Shown here in pieces: positions 25,708 through 35,364 of a stretch of 42,083 nt of DNA. The translations under genes were made by a program, and so were the position numbers. The DNA lies in contig RDYP01000022.1 of NCBI GenBank assembly GCA_004293445.1, positions 1 through 42,083 of the forward strand, written 5' to 3'. The notes under the pieces were generated by a model. The model was not told the DNA's origin and did not search any database. It saw only the letters and a list, made by a program, of their open reading frames with translations. The DNA comes from Verrucomicrobiota bacterium (GTDB lineage Bacteria > Verrucomicrobiota > Verrucomicrobiia > Verrucomicrobiales > Akkermansiaceae). Numbering within the stretch: position 1 is the first letter of the stretch; each line of letters starts with the position of its first letter.

Positions 25708-26622
25708 TTACAGACCCAAATCATCCGGCACCTCACTGCGCTGCGCCGATGGAGACAGAGTGCTACTCCCGAAGGAAATCTCCGCACCGATCCCCGCGGC
25801 ATAATCCCCGCCGAGCCGCGACGGGATATCGATCACCGGAAACGCGAACGTCGTCCGCCGCCGCATGACCGCGATCGCCCCCCCCACGATCACCAAAGCA
25901 CCGAGCACGATCCCACCCGGCACCCCATAGCGCGCTCCCCACTCCTTTGCCGAAGCAAGCGCGGCAGAATCCCCCTTCTTCACCGGTGCCTCCACCCGCG
26001 TCCCCCGAGACACGAGCCCCTTGTCCACATCGTCCACCAGACCGGCCTCTCGCTCCATCCAGTAGGTGCCGATCGATAGCTGGACGCAAAAAGCCTCGAA
26101 CTGCCCGAAAGCATCGATCTTCCCGCCCGCCGCTTCGATCGCGGCGTTCAGTTCCCGCCTGCGATCCTCCGCCGAGACCAACTCCGCAAGCCGCGGACTG
26201 ACCTGCATCTCCGATTTCTCCGGAGCACCGAGATAATAAAACACCAACACCGCCGGTTTCCCCTCGCCGAAAAACTTCGCCGCCAAGTCTTCGCCACGCA
26301 GCGACTCCGGGAGCACCCGAGGGCCATCAAAGAGGTAGATGAACAAATCGATCTCCGAATCCCCGGCGTGATAGCTCAAAAACTCCTCCCGCTCTCGCGC
26401 GTCCCGCGACCCGAGCAATCCCTGTGGATCGACCAAAAACCGGGAAGGCCGCTTGCCGAAATAAGCTCGCGCCAAGCCCGCGGGAAACTCCGCGACCCCC
26501 GATTCCTCCCTCTCCAACTTCGACGATGCAGCCGCCCCTGATGCACGATCAAGGACCGGCTCTGCGATCACCGACGCCATCAAAGCCAGCGACAGGCCCC
26601 CAAAATAGTGCCGCAGGCTCAT
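25708..26622 (-). CDS. Hypothetical exported membrane protein, partner of TPM protein
   Basis: The product is 304 aa. There is a signal peptide at residues 1-22 and a single hydrophobic segment near 232-253 (GVPGGIVLGALVIVGGAIAVM), then a 50-residue tail with PSRLGGDYAAGIGAEISFGS. The central domain contains DLFIYLFDGPRVLP and AVLVFYYLGAPEKSE, suggesting an alpha/beta fold; I do not recognise a named family, though the tail recalls TPM-type membrane proteins. The ATG start (26622) overlaps the stop of the zinc-ribbon TPM gene by 4 bases and has GGAGG upstream, so the two are translationally coupled and probably interact across the membrane. Confidence 0.72.
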   Translation of the reverse strand: MSLRHYFGGLSLALMASVIAEPVLDRASGAAASSKLEREESGVAEFPAGLARAYFGKRPSRFLVDPQGLLGSRDAREREEFLSYHAGDSEIDLFIYLFDGPRVLPESLRGEDLAAKFFGEGKPAVLVFYYLGAPEKSEMQVSPRLAELVSAEDRRRELNAAIEAAGGKIDAFGQFEAFCVQLSIGTYWMEREAGLVDDVDKGLVSRGTRVEAPVKKGDSAALASAKEWGARYGVPGGIVLGALVIVGGAIAVMRRRTTFAFPVIDIPSRLGGDYAAGIGAEISFGSSTLSPSAQRSEVPDDLGL

Positions 26623-27236
26623 TCCGCCACCTCCCGATTCCTTCGACCCGGCTGCCCAATGGCAGAAGGTGGCGCCATCCTCCGCTCGAATCGCCCCGGA
26701 TCCCGCCGCGCCTGCGCCGACCGCTTGGCAAGGATCAGCCCGAGCTGCTCCACCAAACGCAGGATGCCATCGGCGAAATTCCCATCGATCCAATACGAAT
26801 GAGCCCGACTCAGGCAGAGGAAGCTATCCTCCTCGCTCAAATAAGGATCCAGCCGATACCCCCAAGTGAGCGCAGCCGACTTGGATCGGGCATCGATCAC
26901 CAACAAAATTCCCGCATCATTTCCCTTGCCCGCCACATCCTCGAAACGAGCACGATTGAGCAACCAAAAACCAAACTGCCGCAGTTGCCCATCGGCCTGC
27001 CCTGACGTGGTGCGCACCGCGAGAAACAATTGCGGGAAACGCCGCGCGAAAGCATCCAGCGCCTCCTCCACCCGCATCCGCTCCCGACTCTTCATCAGCC
27101 CGGCTCCGTCCGACATCCTGCGCAAGACCTCCGACCCCGCGCCATAACGCGCGACCGCCTCCGTCATCCCGAACCCGCAATGCGGACACAAGTCGGCCCC
27201 ACGGTGGATCACTTGCACGCAACGAGGGCATTTCAT
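26619..27236 (-). CDS. Zinc-ribbon protein with TPM-like domain (paralogue 2)
   Basis: The product is 205 aa and opens with CPRC and CPHCGFG, a zinc ribbon (residues 3-6 and 17-23). After a helical linker it has a TPM-like domain with GILLVIDARSKSAALTWGYR followed by LDPYLSE and WIDGNFADGILRLVEQL. The architecture is the same as the gene at 9794-10402, so they are paralogues. No membrane segment is seen, so it is cytoplasmic. The start at MKCPRC (27236) matches the other paralogue; an upstream start at 27275 is possible. It is the first gene of a five-gene unit and overlaps the exported membrane protein gene by 4 bases. Confidence 0.78.
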   Translation of the reverse strand: MKCPRCVQVIHRGADLCPHCGFGMTEAVARYGAGSEVLRRMSDGAGLMKSRERMRVEEALDAFARRFPQLFLAVRTTSGQADGQLRQFGFWLLNRARFEDVAGKGNDAGILLVIDARSKSAALTWGYRLDPYLSEEDSFLCLSRAHSYWIDGNFADGILRLVEQLGLILAKRSAQARRDPGRFERRMAPPSAIGQPGRRNREVAE

Positions 27237-27351
27237 CGACCGGAAAAAACTACGAATCCCGCCGCTTAGCGTCAAAACGAAACATCCCTTGAAACTTCGA
27301 GGACTCCAACAGCTTGAAAAAAAGTCCTACCTGCCGCTTACCGCGAAGCTC

Positions 27352-29877
27352 TCAAGCCCCGGATCGCGCAGCCTCCAAACGACCGAACATCATCCGCTTC
27401 AAGCTCTCGCTCGCCCCGAGGTAAAGCAGTGTGATCACGATCACTGAAAGCAAGAAATACCAGGGCAATGGCAGCAATCCGAAGACGGGACCCAGCGCGG
27501 TGAACGGCAACAGAATCGATACCCCGCAGACCAGCAGCGCGACCCATGACAGCATCCGCCCCGGCCGACTCCGAAACAGCGGACGCCGGGTCCGGATCAC
27601 CAGGATGATGAACAACTCGGTCATCAAGGATTCCAAAAACCACGCCGTCTGGAACTCCCCCTCACTCGCCTTGAGAAAGCACAGCAAAACCCAGAAAGTG
27701 AGCGCATCGAACAAGGAACTGAGCAGACCAAAGGCGATCATGAATCGCCGGATGAAGTGTTGATCCCAACGACAGGGCCGCTCGATTTGCTCGGGATCGA
27801 CCGAATCCGCGGCAATCGCCAGTGCCGGCAGATCGGATAGGAAGTTGTTGAGCAGGATCTGCTTCGGCAACAAAGGCAGGAATGGGAGAAACAAGGACGC
27901 CACCGCCATGCCGAACATGTTGCCGAAGTTCGCGCTGGTGGTGATGTGAAGATACTTGAGCGTGTTCGCAAAGGTGAGCCGCCCATTCCTCACACCCCGC
28001 GCCAGGACGCCGAGATCGCGCCGCAGCAACACGATATCCGCAGCCTCTTTCGCGACGTCCACCGCACCATCCACGGAAATCCCCACATCCGCGGCATGGA
28101 GGGCCGATGCGTCATTGATACCGTCGCCCAGATAGCCGACCACGTGACCCGCTTTTTTCAAGGCGATCAAAATCCGCTCCTTCTGGCTCGGCTCGATCTC
28201 CACAAACAGGTCCACCCGCCCGACCCGGCCGACCAGCGCGGCGTCCTGCATCCGATGCACGGCATCACCCGTGAGCACGACGGGGTGGGCGAGCCCGAGT
28301 TGTTCGGCCACGCGCTCCGCAACCACCCGATGGTCTCCGGTGATGACCTTGAACCCAACCCCCAGGCGCCCCAACTCCGCCAGCGCCGCAGCCGCGCCCT
28401 CCTTCGGCGGATCTTCGAAAAGCAGGAACCCCTCGAAACACATCTCACGTTCGTCCTCCTGACGGAGCCCGCCACCCGCAGCCACTTCACGGGTCGCCAC
28501 ACCCAGCACCCGATGCCCGGCTCGTCCGTGCTCGACGAAACGTCGCAGCAACTCCACCCGCATCGCATCCATCGGCAGAACCCCATCCGCCGTGGCCACG
28601 TGGCTGCACACCTCCAAGACCTTCGCAAACGCACCCTTCGTGATCATCAAACGCATCGGATCATCAGCATCACGCCCGACCACCACGCTCAGCCGCTTCC
28701 GCATGAAATCATAAGGCACCTCGTCGAGCTTCACATAGGCCCCGACCTCCAGCCCGGACTCCCGCCGCAAAGCATCGTCGATCGGGTTTCCAAAGCCGCT
28801 CTCAAAGCGGGCATTCAGCACCGCATGCAAGCGGACCGTCTCACTCGGATACCCCTCCGCATCCAAGGCCCCCAGCAAGCCCACGCGCCCTTCGGTCAGC
28901 GTCCCGGTCTTGTCCGAGCACAACACATCCATGCAGCCGAAGTCCTCGATCGCCGAGAGCCGACGCACGATCACATGCTCCGCTGCCATCCGCCGCGCCC
29001 CCCTTGCCAAGGTGATGCTGACGATCGCCGGCAAAAGTTCCGGCGTGATGCCCACCGCCAAGGCCAACGCAAACAGAAACGCTTCCGGCACCGGACGTTC
29101 GAGAAAGACGTTGATGGCAAAAATCGCGATCACGAACACCAGAGTGACCCGCAGCAACATCTCGCCAAAACGCCTCAGCCCTGCCTCGAATTCGGTCTCC
29201 GGCGCCCTCAGACGCAGCCTCCGCGAAATCCCGCCAAACTCGGTGTCGCGCCCCGTCCTCAGCATCAGCGCCCGGGCCGTGCCACCCACCACATGTGTGC
29301 CATGAAACACACGGGCAGGACGCCCGATGCCCACCAATCCCTCCGCGGCGAGAGCGACACGCTTCTCCGCCAGCTCACTCTCGCCCGTCAGCGAGGACTC
29401 GTCGACGAAGAGGTGCTTCGATTCCAACAAAACCCCATCCCCGGGAATCGTGTCCCCGGCGGAAAGCACCACGACATCGCCAGGCACCACCTCAGCGACA
29501 TCGACCTCCAGCGTTCGACCGCCACGCAACACGCTCGCCTTCACACGAATCACCGCCAGCAAGGCCACCACCGCATCCGCTGCGCGGGACTCCTGCCAAA
29601 AACCCACCAGCGTGCTCATCAACACCACCCCCAGCACGATCCATGCTTCCATCCGATCTCCCACGCAAAGCGACAGCAGCATCGCCACCAGCAACAGCGC
29701 AACCAGCGGGCTCCGAAACTGATGCAAGAACAGACTCCACCTGCCACATTGCCGATCCTCATCGCGAGTCTCCGCCCCTCGCGCCAAACGCCTCGCCGCC
29801 TCGTCCGCACTCAGTCCTTCCATCCGCGAATCCACCCATCGCAACGCTTGCTCGATCGATTCCGGCCCCTCTTTCAT
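27352..29877 (-). CDS. mgtA: Magnesium-translocating P-type ATPase (MgtA/MgtB type)
   Basis: The product is 841 aa, the size of P3B-ATPases. The actuator domain contains DESSLTGES, the phosphorylation site is CSDKTGTLTEG (Asp near residue 321), and the hinge motif is GYLGDGINDASALHAADVGISVDGAVDVAKEAAD (shown by GDGINDA). Four N-terminal and six C-terminal hydrophobic segments are visible, and the C-terminal block ILLNNFLSDLPALAIAAD is typical of MgtA. It should import Mg2+ or related ions across the inner membrane. It starts 3 bases after the ACP gene and is the last gene of the acs-pdh operon, an unusual location. No MgtC or Mg2+-leader is evident. Confidence 0.9.
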   Translation of the reverse strand: MKEGPESIEQALRWVDSRMEGLSADEAARRLARGAETRDEDRQCGRWSLFLHQFRSPLVALLLVAMLLSLCVGDRMEAWIVLGVVLMSTLVGFWQESRAADAVVALLAVIRVKASVLRGGRTLEVDVAEVVPGDVVVLSAGDTIPGDGVLLESKHLFVDESSLTGESELAEKRVALAAEGLVGIGRPARVFHGTHVVGGTARALMLRTGRDTEFGGISRRLRLRAPETEFEAGLRRFGEMLLRVTLVFVIAIFAINVFLERPVPEAFLFALALAVGITPELLPAIVSITLARGARRMAAEHVIVRRLSAIEDFGCMDVLCSDKTGTLTEGRVGLLGALDAEGYPSETVRLHAVLNARFESGFGNPIDDALRRESGLEVGAYVKLDEVPYDFMRKRLSVVVGRDADDPMRLMITKGAFAKVLEVCSHVATADGVLPMDAMRVELLRRFVEHGRAGHRVLGVATREVAAGGGLRQEDEREMCFEGFLLFEDPPKEGAAAALAELGRLGVGFKVITGDHRVVAERVAEQLGLAHPVVLTGDAVHRMQDAALVGRVGRVDLFVEIEPSQKERILIALKKAGHVVGYLGDGINDASALHAADVGISVDGAVDVAKEAADIVLLRRDLGVLARGVRNGRLTFANTLKYLHITTSANFGNMFGMAVASLFLPFLPLLPKQILLNNFLSDLPALAIAADSVDPEQIERPCRWDQHFIRRFMIAFGLLSSLFDALTFWVLLCFLKASEGEFQTAWFLESLMTELFIILVIRTRRPLFRSRPGRMLSWVALLVCGVSILLPFTALGPVFGLLPLPWYFLLSVIVITLLYLGASESLKRMMFGRLEAARSGA

Positions 29878-29880
29878 CCC

Positions 29881-30150
29881 TCAGTCCCTCCCCCGCTGGC
29901 CTCGCCCACGCGCGGCCTTCGTGATGTATTCCGACATTGTTTCCAAAGTGGTCACGCAGCCGTAATCGGCCTCCGGCACCTCGACTCCCGTCGCTTCGCC
30001 AAGCTCGATGAGGAAGCGCAGAAAATCGAACGAATCGAGATCAAGCGCCGCCCTCAAATTCGCCTTGGGATCGAGACTGGCAAGATCGGCCTCCGGGGCG
30101 ATTCGGGCCAGCCCGTCGAGGATCGCGTCTCTGATTTCGGAGTCGGTCAT
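29881..30150 (-). CDS. Acyl carrier protein
   Basis: The product is 89 aa. The phosphopantetheine attachment site is Ser40 in [15 protein letters not shown], a DSFDF variant of the common DSLD. The four-helix ACP pattern and acidic character are clear, but it is not the fatty-acid AcpP sequence. The start overlaps the E2 gene by 4 bases (ATGA), and the P-type ATPase gene follows after 3 bases. Its location in a pyruvate dehydrogenase operon suggests that it carries an acyl or acetyl group from this complex or from the acetyl-CoA synthetase; this is inference. Confidence 0.86.
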   Translation of the reverse strand: MTDSEIRDAILDGLARIAPEADLASLDPKANLRAALDLDSFDFLRFLIELGEATGVEVPEADYGCVTTLETMSEYITKAARGRGQRGRD

Positions 30151-31229
30151 GGTTTCTGAAGCTGCTGATTGAGGGCATCGAGAAAGCGCGCACCCACCCG
30201 CCCGTCACTCGCGCGATGATCACCCGCCAGCGTCGCACACAGGACCTGCCGCACGCCCAGCATCCCGTTTTCCGCCCAGGGCTGCTCGGCCACTCGTCCG
30301 AATCCGACAATCGCGACCTGCGGTGGATAAATCACACCCCACACCCGCTCGACCACCGACTCCCCGAGATGGGTCACGGTGATCGTGCCTTCCGTCAGTT
30401 CGGAACTCCGCAACCGACCAGCACGAACACGCGGTACCAAATCGTTCAAGTCGGCCATGATCTCATCATGCGACTTACGATCCACATCGTGGATCGCCGG
30501 AGTGATCAAGCCACCACCACGCAGCGCAATCGCGAAATTGATGTGGATCCGCTCGGAACGCTGCAATCGCCCGTCGCGCCAAACGCCATTCAGATCCGGT
30601 TCGACCCGAAGCGCCCCAGCCACGGCTTTCAAGAGCAACACCGCGGGCAAGAGCCGCGCCTGAATCACTCGAAGTTCGTTCTCCCGCGCCAACCATGCAA
30701 GGGCGGAAGTCATATCGATCGTAGCGTCGAGATGATAGTGCGGGATCTCACGATTGGATTTCTCCATCGCCGCAGCAATCGCACGCCTCAAGGGAGCCGT
30801 CCCCGCCTCCTCCGCCGAGGCCTCCACGGGATGAGACGCCGCCCGCTCGACGTCCGCTTTTTCAATCGCCCCACCTGGTCCGCTGCCCTCGATACCCGAA
30901 AGCTCGACCCCCAGTTCCGCGGCGATCTTCCTCGCCAGCGGCGACACTCTTCGCCGCTGCACGGCTGGAATCACCGCAGGCAACGGCGCGGTCCCCGACT
31001 CTCGAATCCTCGCCAAGACGGCACCCACCGGCAACTTCTCGCCGATCCCTGCAACCAATTCCTCGACCGTGCCGTCCTCGAAAATCTCGATCTCGATCAG
31101 CCCCTTGTCGGTCTCCACCTCCGCCACGACATCACCACGCTTCACCCCATCGCCCGGCTTTACCCGCCACCGCATCATCGTGGCTGCCGCCATGTCGGCT
31201 CCAAGACTGGGCATGGTGAAATCACTCAT
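30147..31229 (-). CDS. pdhC: Pyruvate dehydrogenase complex E2 (dihydrolipoamide acetyltransferase)
   Basis: The product is 360 aa. A single lipoyl domain (residues 1-77) carries Lys42 in [12 protein letters not shown] peripheral subunit-binding domain follows (about 92-126, [19 protein letters not shown]). The catalytic domain (about 140-360) has the acetyltransferase His-Asp pair in [18 protein letters not shown]. It transfers acetyl groups from lipoamide to CoA. The overlaps with E1beta (8 bases) and ACP (4 bases) show a compact operon. No dihydrolipoamide dehydrogenase (E3) gene lies nearby, so a shared E3 encoded elsewhere must serve the complex. Confidence 0.92.
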   Translation of the reverse strand: MSDFTMPSLGADMAAATMMRWRVKPGDGVKRGDVVAEVETDKGLIEIEIFEDGTVEELVAGIGEKLPVGAVLARIRESGTAPLPAVIPAVQRRRVSPLARKIAAELGVELSGIEGSGPGGAIEKADVERAASHPVEASAEEAGTAPLRRAIAAAMEKSNREIPHYHLDATIDMTSALAWLARENELRVIQARLLPAVLLLKAVAGALRVEPDLNGVWRDGRLQRSERIHINFAIALRGGGLITPAIHDVDRKSHDEIMADLNDLVPRVRAGRLRSSELTEGTITVTHLGESVVERVWGVIYPPQVAIVGFGRVAEQPWAENGMLGVRQVLCATLAGDHRASDGRVGARFLDALNQQLQKP

Positions 31230-32211
31230 GGCCGTGAATCAGTTCGCGGGCGATTTCCAGGATGCCCTCCACCTGCGGCAGCGCCGCGTGTTCCAATTGC
31301 GGCGCATACGGAATCGGCACCTCCACACCGCACAAGCGCGCCACCGGACGATCAAGCTGATAGAAAGCCTGCTCCATGATCCGCATCCCGATTTCCGCCG
31401 CGATGCCCCCACTGCGCCAGCCTTCGTCGACGATCAGCACGCGATGAGTCCGCGCGACCGATTCCACGATCGTCGCATCGTCCAGCGGACGCAGCACGCG
31501 CAGGTCGATGACTTCTGCATCGATTCCCTCTGCTGCCAAAGCCTCCGCGGCGGCCAGCGATTTCCATAAGCCCGCACCGTAGGCCACGATCGTCAAGTCA
31601 CGGCCGGGGCGCTGGATTTTCGCGCCATGGATCGCCACGGCACCGGCATCCTCCGCCAGCTCACCTTCCCTATTGTAAAGCGTCTGATGCTCGAAGATCA
31701 GCACCGGATCCGGACACTCCAAAGCACCCGCCATCATGCCCCGTGCATCTTGCAAGGTCGCCGGTACCAGCACCCGGATCCCCGGAACATGCGCATACCA
31801 TCCCTCCAAACTGTGAGAGTGCTGAGCCGCCAGTTGCTTGCCACCACCCGTCGCCATCCGGATCACCAGCGGAACGGAAAATTGTCCGCCCGACATGTGA
31901 AGCAAGGTCGCGGCAGTGTTCACGATCTGGTCCGCCGCCAGCAGGCTGAAATTGCAGGTCATCACCTCCACGATCGGCCTCATCCCACCGAGCGCGGCAC
32001 CGATCCCAGCCCCGACAAAGGCGGACTCGGAGAGAGGCGTATCGCGCACACGCTCCGGACCGAATTCCTCAAGCATGCCTCGACTGACCGCAAAGCACCC
32101 ACCATAGGCCCCCACGTCCTCACCCATTAGAAAAACCCGAGGATCGCCGCGTAGCGCCTCGACCATCGCCTCACGCAAGGCCTCCCGGTAAGTGACTTTA
32201 CGCGCGTTCAT
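31222..32211 (-). CDS. pdhB: Pyruvate dehydrogenase E1 component, beta subunit
   Basis: The product is 329 aa. Conserved segments of E1 beta are [53 protein letters not shown], the [19 protein letters not shown] region, and the C-terminal [14 protein letters not shown] and [15 protein letters not shown]. Together with E1 alpha it forms the thiamine-diphosphate-dependent decarboxylase. The substrate could be pyruvate or acetoin, because acetoin dehydrogenase subunits are very similar; the acetyl-CoA synthetase in the operon favours pyruvate. The start overlaps E1 alpha by 4 bases. Confidence 0.92.
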   Translation of the reverse strand: MNARKVTYREALREAMVEALRGDPRVFLMGEDVGAYGGCFAVSRGMLEEFGPERVRDTPLSESAFVGAGIGAALGGMRPIVEVMTCNFSLLAADQIVNTAATLLHMSGGQFSVPLVIRMATGGGKQLAAQHSHSLEGWYAHVPGIRVLVPATLQDARGMMAGALECPDPVLIFEHQTLYNREGELAEDAGAVAIHGAKIQRPGRDLTIVAYGAGLWKSLAAAEALAAEGIDAEVIDLRVLRPLDDATIVESVARTHRVLIVDEGWRSGGIAAEIGMRIMEQAFYQLDRPVARLCGVEVPIPYAPQLEHAALPQVEGILEIARELIHGHE

Positions 32212-33185
32212 GAGGTTTCAGAGGTGACGAAACGAGTCAGGTCGGCGACCGGCTCCCATTGCCCCGCTTCGGCAAACTCCACCGCGGCGCCGATCACTTC
32301 GTCCGCTGCCAGTTCAAGTTCCGCGCGCAATTTCTCACCCGACCGGCCGATCGATTCCAAGCCGGCCGCGAGTTGCGAAATCGGATCCCTCGCCTTCCAT
32401 TCCTCCACCTCGCTCTTCGGCCGATACAGCTCGGCATCGAACATCGAGTGCCCGCGAAAACGATAAGTCCGGCATTCTAACAAAAAGGGCCCGGTCCCGC
32501 TGCGAACCCGCTCCAGCGCTCCTCGCGCCGCTCCTTCCACCGCCAGCACGTCCATGCCATCGACGCTGTCCGAAGCGATCCCATACGCATCCGCCTTCCG
32601 CGACACCCCATCCACCGCATGCTCATGCGCGAGGGCCGTGCCCATTGCGTAAAGGTTGTTCTCACAGAGAACCAGCAGGGGCAACCTCCACAGTGCTGCC
32701 AGATTCATCGTCTCGTGGAACTCCCCTTCGGCCATCGCACCCTCGCCAATCACGCAACAGGTGACGCGAGCGTTTCCCCGCATTTTGTCAGCAAGCGCCA
32801 AGCCCAGGGCCAAGGGCAATCCGCCGCCGACAATCGCATTCCCGCCATAAAAACGCGTCGCCGCGTCAAACAAATGCATCGAACCACCACGACCACCCGC
32901 GCAGCCCTCCCGCTTGCCATACAGCTCCGCCATGATCGCCCCCGGCGCGATCCCACGGACCAGCGCGTGACCGTGCTCCCGATAAGTCGAAACCACCGCC
33001 TCATCCGCAGCCAAAAGCCCCAGCGCGCCCACCGCCACCGCTTCCTCGCCAATGCAGACATGCAGGAAACCCCGGATCTTCTGCCCGGCATAAAGCTCGA
33101 CGCATTTTTCCTCAAAGCGCCGAATCAGAATCATCTGTCTCAGCAGGTCGATGCCGTGATCGGCATTCTGAAGTTCCAGTTTCAT
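32208..33185 (-). CDS. pdhA: Pyruvate dehydrogenase E1 component, alpha subunit
   Basis: The product is 325 aa. It starts [21 protein letters not shown] and has [15 protein letters not shown], then [10 protein letters not shown] and the thiamine-diphosphate motif [20 protein letters not shown] ending at the Asn, followed by [24 protein letters not shown] is the regulatory-loop region of E1 alpha. It decarboxylates pyruvate (or acetoin in AcoA-type relatives) with E1 beta. The gene starts one base after the acetyl-CoA synthetase stop and overlaps pdhB by 4 bases. Confidence 0.93.
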   Translation of the reverse strand: MKLELQNADHGIDLLRQMILIRRFEEKCVELYAGQKIRGFLHVCIGEEAVAVGALGLLAADEAVVSTYREHGHALVRGIAPGAIMAELYGKREGCAGGRGGSMHLFDAATRFYGGNAIVGGGLPLALGLALADKMRGNARVTCCVIGEGAMAEGEFHETMNLAALWRLPLLVLCENNLYAMGTALAHEHAVDGVSRKADAYGIASDSVDGMDVLAVEGAARGALERVRSGTGPFLLECRTYRFRGHSMFDAELYRPKSEVEEWKARDPISQLAAGLESIGRSGEKLRAELELAADEVIGAAVEFAEAGQWEPVADLTRFVTSETS

Positions 33186-34958
33186 CTAGTCTTCAAGAGT
33201 GGACAGATCTCCCTCCGCCAAGCCCAGTTCACGCGCCCGCAGCAAACGCCGCATGATCTTCCCACTGCGGGTCCGCGGCAGGCCCTCACTGAATGCGATT
33301 TCTTTCGGCGCGACCGCCGAACCCAGCCGCTTGCGGGCGAAGCCAAGGATCGATCTCCGCAGCTCCTCCGTCGGCAAGCAGCCTTCTTTCAAACTGACAA
33401 ATGCCTTCACCACCTGGCCGATCAGCGGATCCGGCTTGCCGATCACTCCGGCCTCGGCGACCGCCGGATGCTCCATCAGCACACTCTCGACCTCGAACGG
33501 ACCGACCATGTGCCCCGCCGTTTTGATGATGTCGTCCCCTCGTCCCACGAACCAGTAGTAGCCCTCGGCATCCCGCTTCGCACGGTCCCCACTGAGATAC
33601 CACCCCCTCGAGAAACATTTCCGGTAACGCTCATCGTCATGAAGATAAGCGCGAAACATCGACGGCCAGTTCGCCCGCAAGGCCAGCTCACCTTCAATGC
33701 CCGGTTCCTCGATTTCCTCCACGCCGTTCTCACCGACACGCACAATCGCCGCCTCGATCCCCGGCAAGGGCAAGCCCATCGACCCCGGCCGGATCTCACA
33801 GGCGGGGAAGTTCGCGATCATGATCCCACCGGTCTCCGTCTGCCACCAGTTATCCCGGATCGGCACCCCAAACGTCCGCTCGCCCCAGCGCACGGCCTCG
33901 GGATTCAAAGGCTCTCCAACGCTGAGGATCAAACGCAGCGCGTCCAAGTCATGCCGTTCACGCGGATCCCCGCCTAAACGCATCAATCGCCGAATCGCGG
34001 TCGGCGCGGTGTACCACACGCTCACCCGCTGCTCGGCAAGCACGCGATACCAACGCTCGGCATCGAAGTCCGCCTCGTCGACCACCATCGTCACCCCATG
34101 CAACAAGGGCGCAATGATCCCATAAGACGTACCGGTGACCCAACCCGGATCGGCGGTACACCAGAACACATCATTCGAATGAAGATCCAACACATCGCGA
34201 CCCGTGGCATAATGCAGCAGCACCGCCTGATGCACATGCACCGCCGCCTTCGGCGGACCCGTCGTGCCACTGGTGAAATGAAGCAAGGCCATGTCCTCAG
34301 GATCCGTCGGCGGAATCCGAAACACCCCGCTCGCCTCCGCCATCAGCCTCGGCAGCGAGAGCACCTTGCCATCCCAATGATCCGGCGCATCCGTCAGTAA
34401 CAGCGCTCTTAGCTCCGGCAGCTGATCGATCACCCCCGCGACCTTCTCCCGATAGAGTGCCGACGAAGTCACCAGCACCCGCCCGTTCCCACGAACCAGT
34501 CGTTCCACGATCGGCCCGGGACCGAAAGCGGGGAACAAGGGACAAAACACACTCGTGTTCTTCAAGGTGCCAAGGGCCGCGATGTAGAGTTCCGGCACCC
34601 GCCGCGACAAACTGAACACCCTCTCACCACGCCCGACCCCAAGCGCCCGCAAGACATTCGCGAAGCGATTGCTTTCAACCGCCAGCTCGGCAAAGGAAAG
34701 CTCACGACGATCGCCCATCGCCCCCAAGCAGCGGATCGCCACCCGATCCCGGAATCGTCCTCGCGCATGACGATCCACCGCCTCGTGCGCGATGTTCAAG
34801 CCACCTCCCGGCAATCCGTCCAACTCGGCAAGCACCGACTCCCACGAAAAGGACCGACACGCCGCGGCATAATCCGGCAAATTCGGACGCACCCACTGCG
34901 CTGCCGTGGAATCGATAAAAGGAATCATGGCGGCAGCATCGGACCTACCACCGACCAT
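33186..34958 (-). CDS. acsA: Acetyl-CoA synthetase (AMP-forming), short AcsA type
   Basis: The product is 590 aa. Adenylate-forming signatures are [18 protein letters not shown] (P-loop-like), [34 protein letters not shown] with the tryptophan that limits the pocket to acetate, [20 protein letters not shown], and the catalytic Lys in [12 protein letters not shown]. It resembles Bacillus AcsA more than the longer enteric Acs. The ATG at 34958 has AGAGGGA at a suitable distance upstream, which decides the start; ATG 34928 is the alternative. It is the first gene of a six-gene operon with E1 alpha, E1 beta, E2, ACP and MgtA. The promoter must lie in the 104 bases shared with the divergent gene. 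Confidence 0.9.
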   Translation of the reverse strand: MVGGRSDAAAMIPFIDSTAAQWVRPNLPDYAAACRSFSWESVLAELDGLPGGGLNIAHEAVDRHARGRFRDRVAIRCLGAMGDRRELSFAELAVESNRFANVLRALGVGRGERVFSLSRRVPELYIAALGTLKNTSVFCPLFPAFGPGPIVERLVRGNGRVLVTSSALYREKVAGVIDQLPELRALLLTDAPDHWDGKVLSLPRLMAEASGVFRIPPTDPEDMALLHFTSGTTGPPKAAVHVHQAVLLHYATGRDVLDLHSNDVFWCTADPGWVTGTSYGIIAPLLHGVTMVVDEADFDAERWYRVLAEQRVSVWYTAPTAIRRLMRLGGDPRERHDLDALRLILSVGEPLNPEAVRWGERTFGVPIRDNWWQTETGGIMIANFPACEIRPGSMGLPLPGIEAAIVRVGENGVEEIEEPGIEGELALRANWPSMFRAYLHDDERYRKCFSRGWYLSGDRAKRDAEGYYWFVGRGDDIIKTAGHMVGPFEVESVLMEHPAVAEAGVIGKPDPLIGQVVKAFVSLKEGCLPTEELRRSILGFARKRLGSAVAPKEIAFSEGLPRTRSGKIMRRLLRARELGLAEGDLSTLED

Positions 34959-35062
34959 CCAGTCCCTCTATTGGTGGATTCCCCTATCCATCATCCGTAC
35001 CTTCCCCACTGCTGACAGTCTTTCCCGCTGGGAATCGTCCGATCCCCGCGTATCATCCCGCC

Positions 35063-35332
35063 ATGCCGAGCAAGAAGGAACTCCTCGACCTCCACTTCAT
35101 GGACGCGCGCTGCAAACTGATCGACCTCGCCGCCTTCCTCGATCGCATCGAACGGCACCCCGGCGAGCCCGACTTCCGCTTCGAAGGCCTCAAAAAAGCC
35201 CTGCCCATCCTTCTTTCCGAGCAACCCGGCCGCGCGAAGGCCATCCTCGAATCCCTCTCCGACCACAGCACCGAACCCGCCGAAAAAGCGACCTTTCAAG
35301 GTGCCTTCGGCGCTCCCGGTTTCCAGTCTTGA
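35063..35332 (+). CDS. Small conserved-looking helical protein, unknown function
   Basis: The product is 89 aa and mainly helical by composition, with LLDLHFMDARCKLIDLAAFL and LKKALPILLSEQPGRAKAIL as amphipathic stretches. There is no signal peptide, membrane segment or cysteine pair. It precedes the EboB-like TatD gene by 32 bases on the same strand, so the two probably form an operon; by position it may act in the same pathway. I do not recognise the family. It is divergent from the acs-pdh operon. Confidence 0.7.
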   Translation: MPSKKELLDLHFMDARCKLIDLAAFLDRIERHPGEPDFRFEGLKKALPILLSEQPGRAKAILESLSDHSTEPAEKATFQGAFGAPGFQS

Positions 35333-35364
35333 GCCTTCCGTCCCCCAAGCCACCCGTCTCTCCC

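Noticed and set aside
27946-30159. 737-codon open frame opposite mgtA
   Set aside because: It is an antisense shadow of a well-conserved P-type ATPase, rich in His, Arg, Pro and Gln without domain pattern.
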